A stretch of 64,000 bases of DNA from Capnocytophaga periodontitidis (GTDB lineage: Bacteria > Bacteroidota > Bacteroidia > Flavobacteriales > Flavobacteriaceae): the NCBI RefSeq assembly GCF_016126015.1, contig NZ_JAEFDB010000001.1, forward strand, positions 186,001 to 250,000, given 5' to 3'. Of this stretch, positions 25,247 to 33,336 are shown piece by piece; the first letter of the stretch is position 1, and every line of letters starts with the position of its first letter. The notes below the pieces were generated by a model. The model was not told where the DNA came from and did not search any database. It saw only the letters and a program-made list of their open reading frames with translations. The position numbers and the translations under genes were made by a program.

Positions 25247-26749
25247 TTATTTTTCAGCAGAAAGAATTGCGTCCAAACGGCATAGTGTTTCTTCTTTACC
25301 TATAACCTCTATAATATCAAATATGTGAGGACCTTTGAGTTCACCTACTAATGCCAAGCGCAATGGAGGCATTACTTGACCAAAGCCTAAGCCCTTTGTT
25401 TCCATATATTGCTTTACCGCCTCTTCTAAGGCAATTGAAGTAAAATTAGCAGTATTTTGGAGTACTTCAGCTACTTCTTTCACAATGGTAGGAGTTTGTT
25501 CTTTCCATTGTTTTTTAATTGCCTTTTCGTCGTATTGGGTAGGTGCTTCAAAGAAGAATTTGCTAAGTTCCCAGAAATCACTTACAAAGGAAGCGCGCTC
25601 TTTGATGAGTCCAACTACTTTTTCTACTGTAGCAATTGGGGCAGTTACACCTCTTTCGGTAAGGTCTTTTTGGAAAAGGGTAGCCAATTCATCATTGGGT
25701 TTCATTTGTAAATATTGGTGGTTGAACCATTTGATTTTCTCAGGGTCGAAACGAGCCCCAGCCTTGTGTACTTTTTCTAAATCAAATAGTTGAATGAGTT
25801 GTTCCATTGAAAAAATCTCCTCATCATTCCCTGGATTCCACCCTAAAAGTGCTAAAAAGTTGATAAGAGCTTCAGGAAAATAACCTTCTCCACTAAATCC
25901 TTTTAGCGTTTCGCTATTCTCTGTCCAATCCATTGGGAAGACAGGAAAACCGAGTTTGATACCATCGCGTTTGCTGAGTTTGCCATTCCCTACAGGTTTG
26001 AGGATAAGAGGCAAATGAGCAAAAGCAGGAGCTTGCCAACCAAAAGCGCGGTAGAGTATTAGGTGCAAAGCCATAGAAGGCAACCATTCTTCACCGCGTA
26101 TTACGTGAGTAATTTCCATTAGGTGGTCGTCTACGATGTTTGCTAAGTGGTAAGTAGGCATTCCGTCACTTTTGAAGAGCACTTTGTCGTCTAAGGTACT
26201 CGTATCGATAGTTACTTCCCCACGAATCATATCGTTCATTTTCAACTGTTCGTTGTGGGGCATTTTGAAGCGAATTACGTACTCATCACCTCGTTGCAGG
26301 CGTTGTTGTACCTCTTCAGCACTCAGCGATAGAGAGTTTTGCAAAGTATCGCGTGTTGCCCAATTGTATATAAAGGTTTCTCCTTTGGCTTCAGCCTCTT
26401 TGCGCGCAATATCAAGTGCCTCAGCAGTATCAAAAGCGTAATACGCCCAACCATTCTCAATAAGAGCATCGGCATATTGTTTGTAGAGCGGCTTGCGTTC
26501 ACTTTGGCGGTAGGGAGCGTGTTTGCCCTCTTTGCCTACTCCCTCGTTGTAAGTAAGCCCTAACCAGTTCAGTGAGTTGATGATGTACTGCTCAGCGCCT
26601 GGTACATAGCGATTTTGGTCGGTATCTTCAATGCGAAGTAAGAAGTCGCCACCGTGTTTTTTGGCGAATAAATAATTGAATAAGGCGGTACGTACGCCTC
26701 CGATATGCAATGCTCCTGTAGGACTTGGAGCAAATCTAACTCTAACCAT
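25247..26749 (-). CDS. gltX: Glutamate--tRNA ligase
   Basis: A 500-residue class I aminoacyl-tRNA synthetase that charges tRNA-Glu. The HIGH-type motif is in PSPTGALHIGG (9-19) and the KMSKS-type motif is GKLSKRDG (about 260). RIEDTDQNRYV and IRGEEWLPS are typical GluRS sequence. The start MVRVRFAPSP is the normal one for this family. It lies upstream of cysE on the same strand. The cysE promoter begins 28 bp after the gltX stop, so cysE-cysK can be transcribed independently. Confidence 0.96.
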   Translation of the reverse strand: MVRVRFAPSPTGALHIGGVRTALFNYLFAKKHGGDFLLRIEDTDQNRYVPGAEQYIINSLNWLGLTYNEGVGKEGKHAPYRQSERKPLYKQYADALIENGWAYYAFDTAEALDIARKEAEAKGETFIYNWATRDTLQNSLSLSAEEVQQRLQRGDEYVIRFKMPHNEQLKMNDMIRGEVTIDTSTLDDKVLFKSDGMPTYHLANIVDDHLMEITHVIRGEEWLPSMALHLILYRAFGWQAPAFAHLPLILKPVGNGKLSKRDGIKLGFPVFPMDWTENSETLKGFSGEGYFPEALINFLALLGWNPGNDEEIFSMEQLIQLFDLEKVHKAGARFDPEKIKWFNHQYLQMKPNDELATLFQKDLTERGVTAPIATVEKVVGLIKERASFVSDFWELSKFFFEAPTQYDEKAIKKQWKEQTPTIVKEVAEVLQNTANFTSIALEEAVKQYMETKGLGFGQVMPPLRLALVGELKGPHIFDIIEVIGKEETLCRLDAILSAEK

Positions 26750-26755
26750 TTATTT

Positions 26756-27418
26756 TTATAATAATTTTAAATCTTTAATCACTTTAAAAGCAATGTCCAC
26801 GTGGTATTCAGGAATTACTATAGTAAACTCATTTGCAGTAGAAATTACCTCGTTCATACTCACACCTTCCCACGCCAAACGCTGGAAGATGAAATAATAA
26901 ATTCCTGGTACCGAAATATTTTCTTCAGGTAATTTCACACTGATAGCCCCTAAATTAGGAAACTTGTGCAATAAGCGTTCTTTCTTGAAAATATCTTCCA
27001 CAATACTCTCCATTGTACTACTTACAATGAGATTTGTTTCATTTACCCCACGAGTAGCAGCATAGAACACATCTTTGTTGTTTTGAATCTTTTGAAGCAA
27101 TTCAGCCTGATTGTTCATAAAAGTATCCGATAGTAAGAAAGTATAGTCAATAAGGTTTGATCGAACGATAATATCGCCTATATTTTTTAATACTTTTACG
27201 ATACGATGCGTAGAACGGAACTCCATATCTACCGATAATCGTTTGAGAGCCATTACTATAGCCCCATTACGGACTTCGCGTGTGGTAGTTTCGCTTTGTA
27301 TATCTTTGCGAATCACCCTTGCGAGCGATGTGAGGTTGATAATCCCTTGAGAGAGGGCAGTTTGCAAAAAAGGTTTTGATTTGATGTATTGTTCAACGGC
27401 TGAGGCTACTGTTTTCAT
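26756..27418 (-). CDS. Uncharacterised protein with C-terminal ACT-like region
   Basis: A 220-residue soluble protein. The N-terminal part is helical, with SLARVIRKDIQ resembling a winged-helix segment and VRNGAIVMALKRL after it. The C-terminal 65 residues (AISVKLPEENISVPGIYYF, then WEGVSMNEVISTANEFTIV) follow the beta-alpha-beta pattern of ACT domains, which bind amino acids in aspartokinases and regulators. No catalytic domain is visible. It lies 6 bp upstream of gltX, so co-expression is likely; an amino-acid-sensing role is only a guess. Confidence 0.6.
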   Translation of the reverse strand: MKTVASAVEQYIKSKPFLQTALSQGIINLTSLARVIRKDIQSETTTREVRNGAIVMALKRLSVDMEFRSTHRIVKVLKNIGDIIVRSNLIDYTFLLSDTFMNNQAELLQKIQNNKDVFYAATRGVNETNLIVSSTMESIVEDIFKKERLLHKFPNLGAISVKLPEENISVPGIYYFIFQRLAWEGVSMNEVISTANEFTIVIPEYHVDIAFKVIKDLKLL

Positions 27419-27506
27419 TTTGCTGAGGTTTAAAATTGTTACAAAAGTACTAAAAAAAATAATTCTATAACAATATAGGGCAAAAAATTATATTTATTTA
27501 ACATTT

Positions 27507-27866
27507 TTAGAATGGGTAAAAAGCATCCTCAATATAGTTGATAGTAAACTCAACATTGTTTTTTACAATTGAAATGATATCAAATTGAACCTCTAAATCT
27601 AAATCGGTTTTTTGCATATAGTAGTTGGTTGCTCTTACTAAAAGGTCGATTTTTTGTTGGTTCACAAACGATTCGGGTTCGCCATAAGCACTTGAATTAC
27701 GAGTTTTTACCTCTACAATATGCAAAATATTGTCCTTTCGAGAAATTATATCAATCTCGGCGTGACCGAATCTAAAATTGCGTTCTAAAATAGTATGACC
27801 ATTTTCTATAAGGAAGTTTACAGCATCTTGCTCGCCTTCTTTTCCAAAATCATTATGTGCTGCCAT
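27507..27866 (-). CDS. yraN: YraN/UPF0102 family protein, restriction-endonuclease-like fold
   Basis: A 119-residue protein. GKEGEQDAVNFL, ILERNFRFGHAEIDIISR and ILHIVEVKTRN give the UPF0102 pattern with the acidic residues and E-x-K of a PD-(D/E)XK-type nuclease fold. The family is widespread and poorly defined, possibly acting on branched or damaged DNA. It is a single gene followed by a short gap before the ACT-like gene. Confidence 0.86.
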   Translation of the reverse strand: MAAHNDFGKEGEQDAVNFLIENGHTILERNFRFGHAEIDIISRKDNILHIVEVKTRNSSAYGEPESFVNQQKIDLLVRATNYYMQKTDLDLEVQFDIISIVKNNVEFTINYIEDAFYPF

Positions 27867-27957
27867 AGTTTAGGTGTTAAGTTTCAGGTATTAGGGTTTA
27901 GGTGAGGCAAAAGTAGAAAATAATTGTGAAATACGAATAACGAATGACAAATTTTTA

Positions 27958-28008
27958 CTAATTTGCTAATCAGAAAGTTGGCTAATTGACTAATTATTGT
28001 TATTTTTG
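27958..28008 (+). promoter_or_regulatory. NADAR-cluster promoter within GCTAATT tract
   Basis: The tract CTAATTTGCTAAT...GGCTAATTGACTAATTA (27958-28000) runs into TATTTTTG (28001-28008), with a TTG at 27978-27980, 20 bp upstream. The box ends 36 bp before the ATG at 28045. An ACGAATAACGAATGACAAAT tract lies just before it (27930-27949). Confidence 0.6.
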
Positions 28009-28044
28009 CCCCATTGTTAATCATTAATAATTAATAGTTTAGTT

Positions 28045-28872
28045 ATGAATTATATGGCACCGCAGTGGATTGCATTCCCTGCTTATACTGAATTTACGAT
28101 AGGCTGGCGTATGGGCGCTGGCGAAGATTATAAATCCAAGTTTTGGGACTGGTATGAGTCCCTTACCCCAGCACAACAAAAAGAGTACCAAGCACTTTTT
28201 CCGTATCCTTGTTTTTGGCATTACAACAGATGGGAAGAGGATGACCAAGATATAGATGACGAGGAGGATTATTACTACGAAGGAATTCCGGTTTGGCAAC
28301 CCAAAGGCGCTTATAAGTATTCTAAAGCGACCTTTATCCATTCGGCAAAGAAGCTCAAGTTTGTTTTCTTTTGGAAACCCAATGCAGAGGTAGTAGATGA
28401 ATCTTGTTTTTCGCAATGGCAACCCTCACCTTTTTCTGTAGATGGTGATAAATATTATTGTGCTGAGCAGTATATGATGGCTGAAAAAGCGCGTTTGTTT
28501 GGAGATGAAGAGGTGGAGGAAGAAATAATGAACACCTCCGACCCTAAACTTATGAAAGCCTTGGGAAGGAAAGTGCGCAACTTTGACCCTCAGGTGTGGG
28601 ACAAAGCCAAATACAGCATCGTACTGAATGGGAATTACTACAAATTCACTCAGAATAAGGAAATGATGGACTTTTTGCTCTCTACTGGTGATAAAATATT
28701 AGTAGAAGCAAGTCCGATGGATACCATTTGGGGAATAGGCTTTGGCAAAGACAATGAGAAAGCATATAACATTGCCTCGTGGCGTGGCAAGAACCTCTTA
28801 GGCTTTGCGCTAATGGAAGTAAGGGATGAAATTAGAAAAGTATATCAGAATGTACATTTACTGAAAAAATAG
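28045..28872 (+). CDS. NADAR-domain protein, copy 1
   Basis: A 275-residue protein. Residues about 1-100 form an uncharacterised N-terminal region (SIGWRMG-type TIGWRMGAGEDY, YPCFWHYNRW) with an acidic DDQDIDDEEDYYYEG insert. The rest is a NADAR (YbiA/DUF1768) domain: FFWKPNAEVVDESCFSQWQ, CAEQYMMAEKARLFGDEE, and the catalytic-site motif EASPMDTIWGIG. NADAR proteins hydrolyse N-glycosidic bonds in ADP-ribosylated guanine or riboflavin intermediates. Some act as antitoxins that remove ADP-ribose from guanine. It heads a plus-strand group; the next gene starts 2 bp later. The last 125 codons are almost the same as in copy 2. Confidence 0.85.
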   Translation: MNYMAPQWIAFPAYTEFTIGWRMGAGEDYKSKFWDWYESLTPAQQKEYQALFPYPCFWHYNRWEEDDQDIDDEEDYYYEGIPVWQPKGAYKYSKATFIHSAKKLKFVFFWKPNAEVVDESCFSQWQPSPFSVDGDKYYCAEQYMMAEKARLFGDEEVEEEIMNTSDPKLMKALGRKVRNFDPQVWDKAKYSIVLNGNYYKFTQNKEMMDFLLSTGDKILVEASPMDTIWGIGFGKDNEKAYNIASWRGKNLLGFALMEVRDEIRKVYQNVHLLKK

Positions 28873-28874
28873 AA

Positions 28875-30461
28875 ATGAATACAGCAGAAAAATACGCTAA
28901 AGAAATTCTACAAGGCATATTAGAAAAGATAGGAAGTGAAATAAAAACTCCTTATCAGTATCGCTACCTTGTGGAAGGCTCTGCTAACTATATTTTAATT
29001 GAGCAAGATGAAAATCGTGATAATAGCATCCTCTTTTATACTTCACTCAAAAGGTATAGTACCCCTCAAGAAATAGTTATTACCAATTCCTCTACACTTT
29101 CTAAAGAAGAAAAGAAAACTATTGCTAATACTTTGCAGGAGAAAATTACTAAGATATTTTTTACAGAAGCTTTTTTTGGAAAGTTTAGGTACAAAACATC
29201 GGTAAATATTGAATTTGAAGATTACACACTACAGTTCAAACTGGTACACGAAGCACGCAAAGCAGAGCTTAAGAATCGTTTTGATACTTTTATGGAAGAG
29301 GTAATCAACCACCCCAGTAGAGAAATGGAGGATGGAGAGATAGTTAGCTTTTTAGATAAGTTATTTGATACAGAGCTCAATGGCTATACAGCGAGCCAAA
29401 TCATAGCTATTGCTGAAAAAACATTAAAACTTTATGCTGGTAAAAAAGATTGGCTAAAAGAAAATGCAAGATGGCTTACTTTTAAGGCTAGATATTGGAA
29501 GTATGAAGTTTTCTATCCATTGTACTATGATGAAAAAGGATCTCAATGGAATACTAAATATACACTCAAAGAAGGTATCACCCCTGAAAAAATTGATACA
29601 GACAAACTAAACCTCTATATACAACAAGCCCTTTGGAAAATCAAATACAAACAATACAGTTGGGATGTAAAGTCTGCTCAAGAAGATTTAGAACGAGCTG
29701 CTAATGAACTGGGGTCGGAGAAAGCTAAGCAATACCTTAAAAAAGGTACGGGCGAGATACCCGATGACCTTATTCACTACAAAGATAGCCAATTGGAAGC
29801 TGATGCCAATGATGTATTTGCTACCATTAGCCTTAAAATCAAGCAAGAGACTGCTGAGGCTTATGGTAAGGCATTGGATTTTATCATTGCGCTGCTTAAA
29901 GCAGGATTCCACCATAGTTATCAAATCAAGCTGAGTTCTAAAGCTCCTAAACAGTTTTTGGATATAAAAGGTCTTGTAAAATCAAGCACTCATCGCTTTT
30001 TTGCACAGGCATTGCAATATGAGACCTTGCATCCTAAATTAGAGGAATATGCGAAGGTAGCGATAAAAGAGCTTGAATGGTATACCGATACGGAATATAT
30101 TGAAAATAGTTGTGTAACAGGAAGTTATGCCATATTTGGCTTAGGACTCACCAGCAAGAAGTATTTTCCTTTGGTTGAGCAATACTTTAAGCTAGTAGAT
30201 GATGAGGACCAGATGATGATACACATAAATTTTGTGAATGCGCTAATAAAAAGGCATGGGTTTAACGTAGAGACCTTGCCTACGATATATGAGGGAGTGA
30301 TTTCTTCACAAGATGATGTGATATTCAAGTCGCTTACAGAGGCGATGAAAAATCCTGAAAACAAAGCACTCCTCAACGACTTTTTGAAAGACAAAGAGGA
30401 TTACTACCAAGAGGCGATGTATTATGCCGTATATGGCAAAAATTGGGAGAAGAAAAAATGA
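28875..30461 (+). CDS. Uncharacterised 528-residue protein of NADAR cluster
   Basis: No family was recognised with confidence. It is a soluble protein without a signal peptide or membrane helices. The first 130 residues mix alpha and beta; the rest is mainly helical and rich in Lys, Glu and Tyr (ASQIIAIAEKTLKLYAGKKDW, a repeat-like layout such as SEL or HEAT folds). It lies 2 bp after NADAR copy 1 and overlaps the start of copy 2 by ATGA, so all three are coupled. A substrate or partner role with NADAR is possible but not shown. Confidence 0.6.
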   Translation: MNTAEKYAKEILQGILEKIGSEIKTPYQYRYLVEGSANYILIEQDENRDNSILFYTSLKRYSTPQEIVITNSSTLSKEEKKTIANTLQEKITKIFFTEAFFGKFRYKTSVNIEFEDYTLQFKLVHEARKAELKNRFDTFMEEVINHPSREMEDGEIVSFLDKLFDTELNGYTASQIIAIAEKTLKLYAGKKDWLKENARWLTFKARYWKYEVFYPLYYDEKGSQWNTKYTLKEGITPEKIDTDKLNLYIQQALWKIKYKQYSWDVKSAQEDLERAANELGSEKAKQYLKKGTGEIPDDLIHYKDSQLEADANDVFATISLKIKQETAEAYGKALDFIIALLKAGFHHSYQIKLSSKAPKQFLDIKGLVKSSTHRFFAQALQYETLHPKLEEYAKVAIKELEWYTDTEYIENSCVTGSYAIFGLGLTSKKYFPLVEQYFKLVDDEDQMMIHINFVNALIKRHGFNVETLPTIYEGVISSQDDVIFKSLTEAMKNPENKALLNDFLKDKEDYYQEAMYYAVYGKNWEKKK

Positions 30462-31321
30462 AACCTACATTTGAACTTAAGACCCCTCCTTGGATTAAGT
30501 TTCCAGAGCTTTCAGAGTTTACCATAGGCTGGCGTATGGGCTATGGTGAAGCCTATGCTTATGATTTTTGGAAATGGTATAGGGCACTTACCCCTGCACA
30601 ACAGCAAGAGTATCAAGAGCTATATCCTCGTCCTTGCTTTTGGCATTTAAATACTTGGAAGCCAAGAGTTACGATAGAAGAATTAAGTTCTGGGAAGAAT
30701 GATTACTATTATGGGGATAATCGTATTCCCTTTTGGCAGGCTAAAGGAACCTACAGATACTCTCTGACATTTTTTTTAAACTCAGCAAAAGAACTCAATT
30801 TTCTATTCTTTTGGAAACCTAATGCTCAGGTGATAGATGAATCTTGTTTTTCGCAATGGCAACCTTCTCCTTTTCAGTTGAATGCTTATCACTATTCTTG
30901 TGCTGAACAGTATATGATGGCTGAAAAAGCGCGTTTGTTTGGTGATGAAGAAGTAGAAAAGGAGATAATGAACACTTCTGACCCTAAACTGATGAAAGCC
31001 TTGGGAAGGAAAGTGCGCAACTTTGACCCTCAGGTGTGGGACAAACTCAAATACAGCATCGTGCTGAATGGAAATTACTACAAATTCACTCAGAATAAGG
31101 AAATGATGGACTTTTTGCTCTCTACTGGTGATAAAATATTAGTAGAGGCAAGTCCGATGGATACTATTTGGGGGATAGGCTTGGGGAAAGACAATGAGAA
31201 AGCACATAACATCGCCTCGTGGCGTGGCAAGAACCTCTTGGGCTTTGCGCTAATGGAAGTAAGAGACGAGATTAGAAAGGTATATCAGAATATACATTTG
31301 CTGAAAAATAGCAATGAATAG
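30458..31321 (+). CDS. NADAR-domain protein, copy 2
   Basis: A 287-residue paralogue of the gene at 28045. ATG 30458 is used because it overlaps the upstream stop (ATGA) and gives MKPTFELKTPPWIKFPEL, which aligns with copy 1; an upstream ATG at 30443 lies inside the previous gene. The N-terminal half differs clearly from copy 1, for example a PRVTIEELSSGKNDYYYGDN insert. From FFWKPNAQVIDESCFSQWQ onwards the two are nearly identical, including EASPMDTIWGIG. The 3' end is one A shorter than in copy 1, which moves the stop and adds NSNE. It overlaps the next gene by 8 bp. Confidence 0.85.
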   Translation: MKPTFELKTPPWIKFPELSEFTIGWRMGYGEAYAYDFWKWYRALTPAQQQEYQELYPRPCFWHLNTWKPRVTIEELSSGKNDYYYGDNRIPFWQAKGTYRYSLTFFLNSAKELNFLFFWKPNAQVIDESCFSQWQPSPFQLNAYHYSCAEQYMMAEKARLFGDEEVEKEIMNTSDPKLMKALGRKVRNFDPQVWDKLKYSIVLNGNYYKFTQNKEMMDFLLSTGDKILVEASPMDTIWGIGLGKDNEKAHNIASWRGKNLLGFALMEVRDEIRKVYQNIHLLKNSNE

Positions 31322-31721
31322 ACTCAAAATCAATGTAGTTACACTAAAAGAAGATGAATACCTTATTCGCGATAGTATTCGTTTTGAAAATTGTAGTTAT
31401 CTACAGCTTTTCATTGACGATGAGGATATAGCTACTTATCCTGATTTTGAAGATATACTGATAGTCCCCACTGAATTATACAAAAGTAGCTTACAAAGTG
31501 GTGAATATCTATTGTTTACTTGTGCTTGTGGTGTTGCAGACGATGGAGGATGGGCAACAATTAAGGTAGTACATTCAGAAGCTATTGTTCAATGGGATTT
31601 TTTGAGGGACAAACCTTATTGTTTTAAGTTTTCTAAAGAAAATTACTTAAAAGAGGTTCAAGTTATCAATAAAGAAGACTATAGTTTCATTCCTAAAGAG
31701 ATTATTTTTCCTGAAATTTAG
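31314..31721 (+). CDS. Uncharacterised small protein following NADAR copy 2
   Basis: A 135-residue soluble, acidic, beta-rich protein with FTCACGVADDGGWATIKVV in the middle. No family was recognised. It overlaps the NADAR copy 2 end by 8 bp, as the 528-residue gene directly follows copy 1, so each NADAR gene has its own unrelated downstream partner. The size and context resemble immunity-protein arrays, but that is only an impression. Confidence 0.6.
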   Translation: MNRLKINVVTLKEDEYLIRDSIRFENCSYLQLFIDDEDIATYPDFEDILIVPTELYKSSLQSGEYLLFTCACGVADDGGWATIKVVHSEAIVQWDFLRDKPYCFKFSKENYLKEVQVINKEDYSFIPKEIIFPEI

Positions 31722-31767
31722 TCTTTAATATGAGTTTAATAAGAAAATGTGTTCTTTTTAGGTTTAA

Positions 31768-31805
31768 CTTTGCCAAAGTCTAAAAATTTTGGCAAAGTGT
31801 AGCGA
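31768..31805. repeat. Intergenic hairpin with shared TCGCTACACTTTG segment
   Basis: CTTTGCCAAA (31768-31777) pairs perfectly with TTTGGCAAAG (31788-31797). The following GTGTAGCGA is the reverse of the segment found at 13628-13640. No T-run follows, so it is more a dispersed element than a clear terminator. Confidence 0.5.
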
Positions 31806-31896
31806 TACAAATACGATTTTGAGACTTTTTAAATAGTCTTTCTGTGATATAGAAATAATAAGTTTGAAGTAGAATATAGCTAAAAATAATATTAAA

Positions 31897-32214
31897 ATGA
31901 ATAAACGATACGAAAACATCAAGAAAATGAACGATATCCTCTTACGATTAGAGGGTATTCTTAGCAAAGCTGAAACTCTTTTAGAAGAATGGAAAGCCAT
32001 ACAACCCGAGTATGAGGCTTTGGAGGCGTATTACGACAGCCCTCAATGGCGCGAAGACTATTTCGATAGCAACGACGGTAAAATGCCAGATGAGGTACCA
32101 CAATGGGTACTCACCCAAGATGCTATTTTTGATGCCATAGGCACTCAATTCGACCTTGTTGACGGTTTCCAACCGCTACTCGATAGCATCAATGCTAGAA
32201 AGTGGAATGAGTAA
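31897..32214 (+). CDS. DUF4298-family small protein
   Basis: A 105-residue soluble protein. An N-terminal helical hairpin (about 5-45) precedes EALEAYYDSPQWREDYFDS and VLTQDAIFDAIG, the conserved pattern of DUF4298. The function is unknown. It is part of the plus-strand accessory string and separated from the next gene by 21 bp. Confidence 0.72.
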   Translation: MNKRYENIKKMNDILLRLEGILSKAETLLEEWKAIQPEYEALEAYYDSPQWREDYFDSNDGKMPDEVPQWVLTQDAIFDAIGTQFDLVDGFQPLLDSINARKWNE

Positions 32215-32235
32215 TTTCAAAAGTTAAAAATAAGA

Positions 32236-32829
32236 ATGAAAAAACTACTTATCTATCTTGTTGTTATTATTTTCTGTTTGCCCAATATTTTCATTCTTTA
32301 TAAGACTTTTAATGTGTTAGACAACCTTGATTCCCTACCTAAAAAAACAGGTTGGGTAAAGGGATATGAGTACTGGGGAATGGGGAAAAAGAAAAATTTA
32401 AATATTTATTTGGCTTCAGAACAGGAGGTAAAACAAATGAAAGAGCCTAGCAGAGAGGGTGATGCGGACATTAGTTTAAGGTTAAAGAAGTTCAACTTTG
32501 TAGACATCCCTGAAATAAAGTTTAGAGATAAAATTACCTATTACGAGTTAGAAGATGATTTTGTCTATAAGACAAGTCTTTCTGATAGGCCTAAACTCAT
32601 AGGTGTTGCTACAGAAGGGAAGCCCGTAAGTTACCATCACCTCTTCGTGGAAATTATGGAGTTTTATGAAACTTTTGTCAACTATGCTGTGTTTTTGTTA
32701 AATGTGCTTGTGATAAACTATTATGAAAGAATTTTTAAAACAGAAAAAGGATTTCTATTGATGTTCATTCCTCCTTTATTTTATGGCATTATCTTTATTG
32801 TTTGTCGTATAATTCTTCCTTTTTTTTAG
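32236..32829 (+). CDS. Uncharacterised membrane protein
   Basis: A 197-residue protein with one N-terminal hydrophobic helix (LLIYLVVIIFCLPNIFILY), a polar extracytoplasmic stretch of about 110 residues, and two C-terminal helices (about 140-160 and 175-195). No family was recognised. It lies 21 bp after the DUF4298 gene and 19 bp before the next gene. Confidence 0.55.
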   Translation: MKKLLIYLVVIIFCLPNIFILYKTFNVLDNLDSLPKKTGWVKGYEYWGMGKKKNLNIYLASEQEVKQMKEPSREGDADISLRLKKFNFVDIPEIKFRDKITYYELEDDFVYKTSLSDRPKLIGVATEGKPVSYHHLFVEIMEFYETFVNYAVFLLNVLVINYYERIFKTEKGFLLMFIPPLFYGIIFIVCRIILPFF

Positions 32830-32848
32830 TTAAAATTGATATATTGAG

Positions 32849-33322
32849 ATGTTACAAGATCGTATTGAGCAAAAGCTAATAGAACTTGCTCAAAAAGCAA
32901 AAATAATTTCTTATAAAGCTAATCCTTACTGTGAAGTATTAGGATTGGTAAATACCGAAGCACTAATGTCTTTTTATGATTTTGTACGGGAGGCTATACG
33001 ATATGAGAACAATACCCCCTATAATGATAGGTTGTTGTTAAATGAAGAACTAACTTCAGTTAAAAAGAAAGAATGGATACTCTCTAAAATACAATCTATT
33101 ACTACAGTAGGGGATGTAATTATACTTCCATTCCTCGATTTTGGTATAAGATTGTGCTTAACTGAAGTGTCTTCATTTTTTCTTAACGAAATAGCCCAAT
33201 GTGAAGCTGAATTTGTAGGTTGGGATATAGGTTATAGCAACGAAACTAAAGGATGTTATCAGTATTTTTCAGATGAAGAATATTACCTATTTGAGTATGA
33301 AAAGTATACTCGTCATTTGTAA
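32849..33322 (+). CDS. Uncharacterised small soluble protein
   Basis: A 157-residue acidic protein without signal peptide or membrane segment. It is the last gene of the accessory string. The pattern (helical start, then DVIILPFLDFGIRLCLTEV and a Tyr/Glu-rich end) was not recognised. It meets the convergent ABC permease gene 14 bp downstream; the gap is an ATTCGTTATTCGTAATT tract. Confidence 0.55.
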   Translation: MLQDRIEQKLIELAQKAKIISYKANPYCEVLGLVNTEALMSFYDFVREAIRYENNTPYNDRLLLNEELTSVKKKEWILSKIQSITTVGDVIILPFLDFGIRLCLTEVSSFFLNEIAQCEAEFVGWDIGYSNETKGCYQYFSDEEYYLFEYEKYTRHL

Positions 33323-33336
33323 TTCGTTATTCGTAA

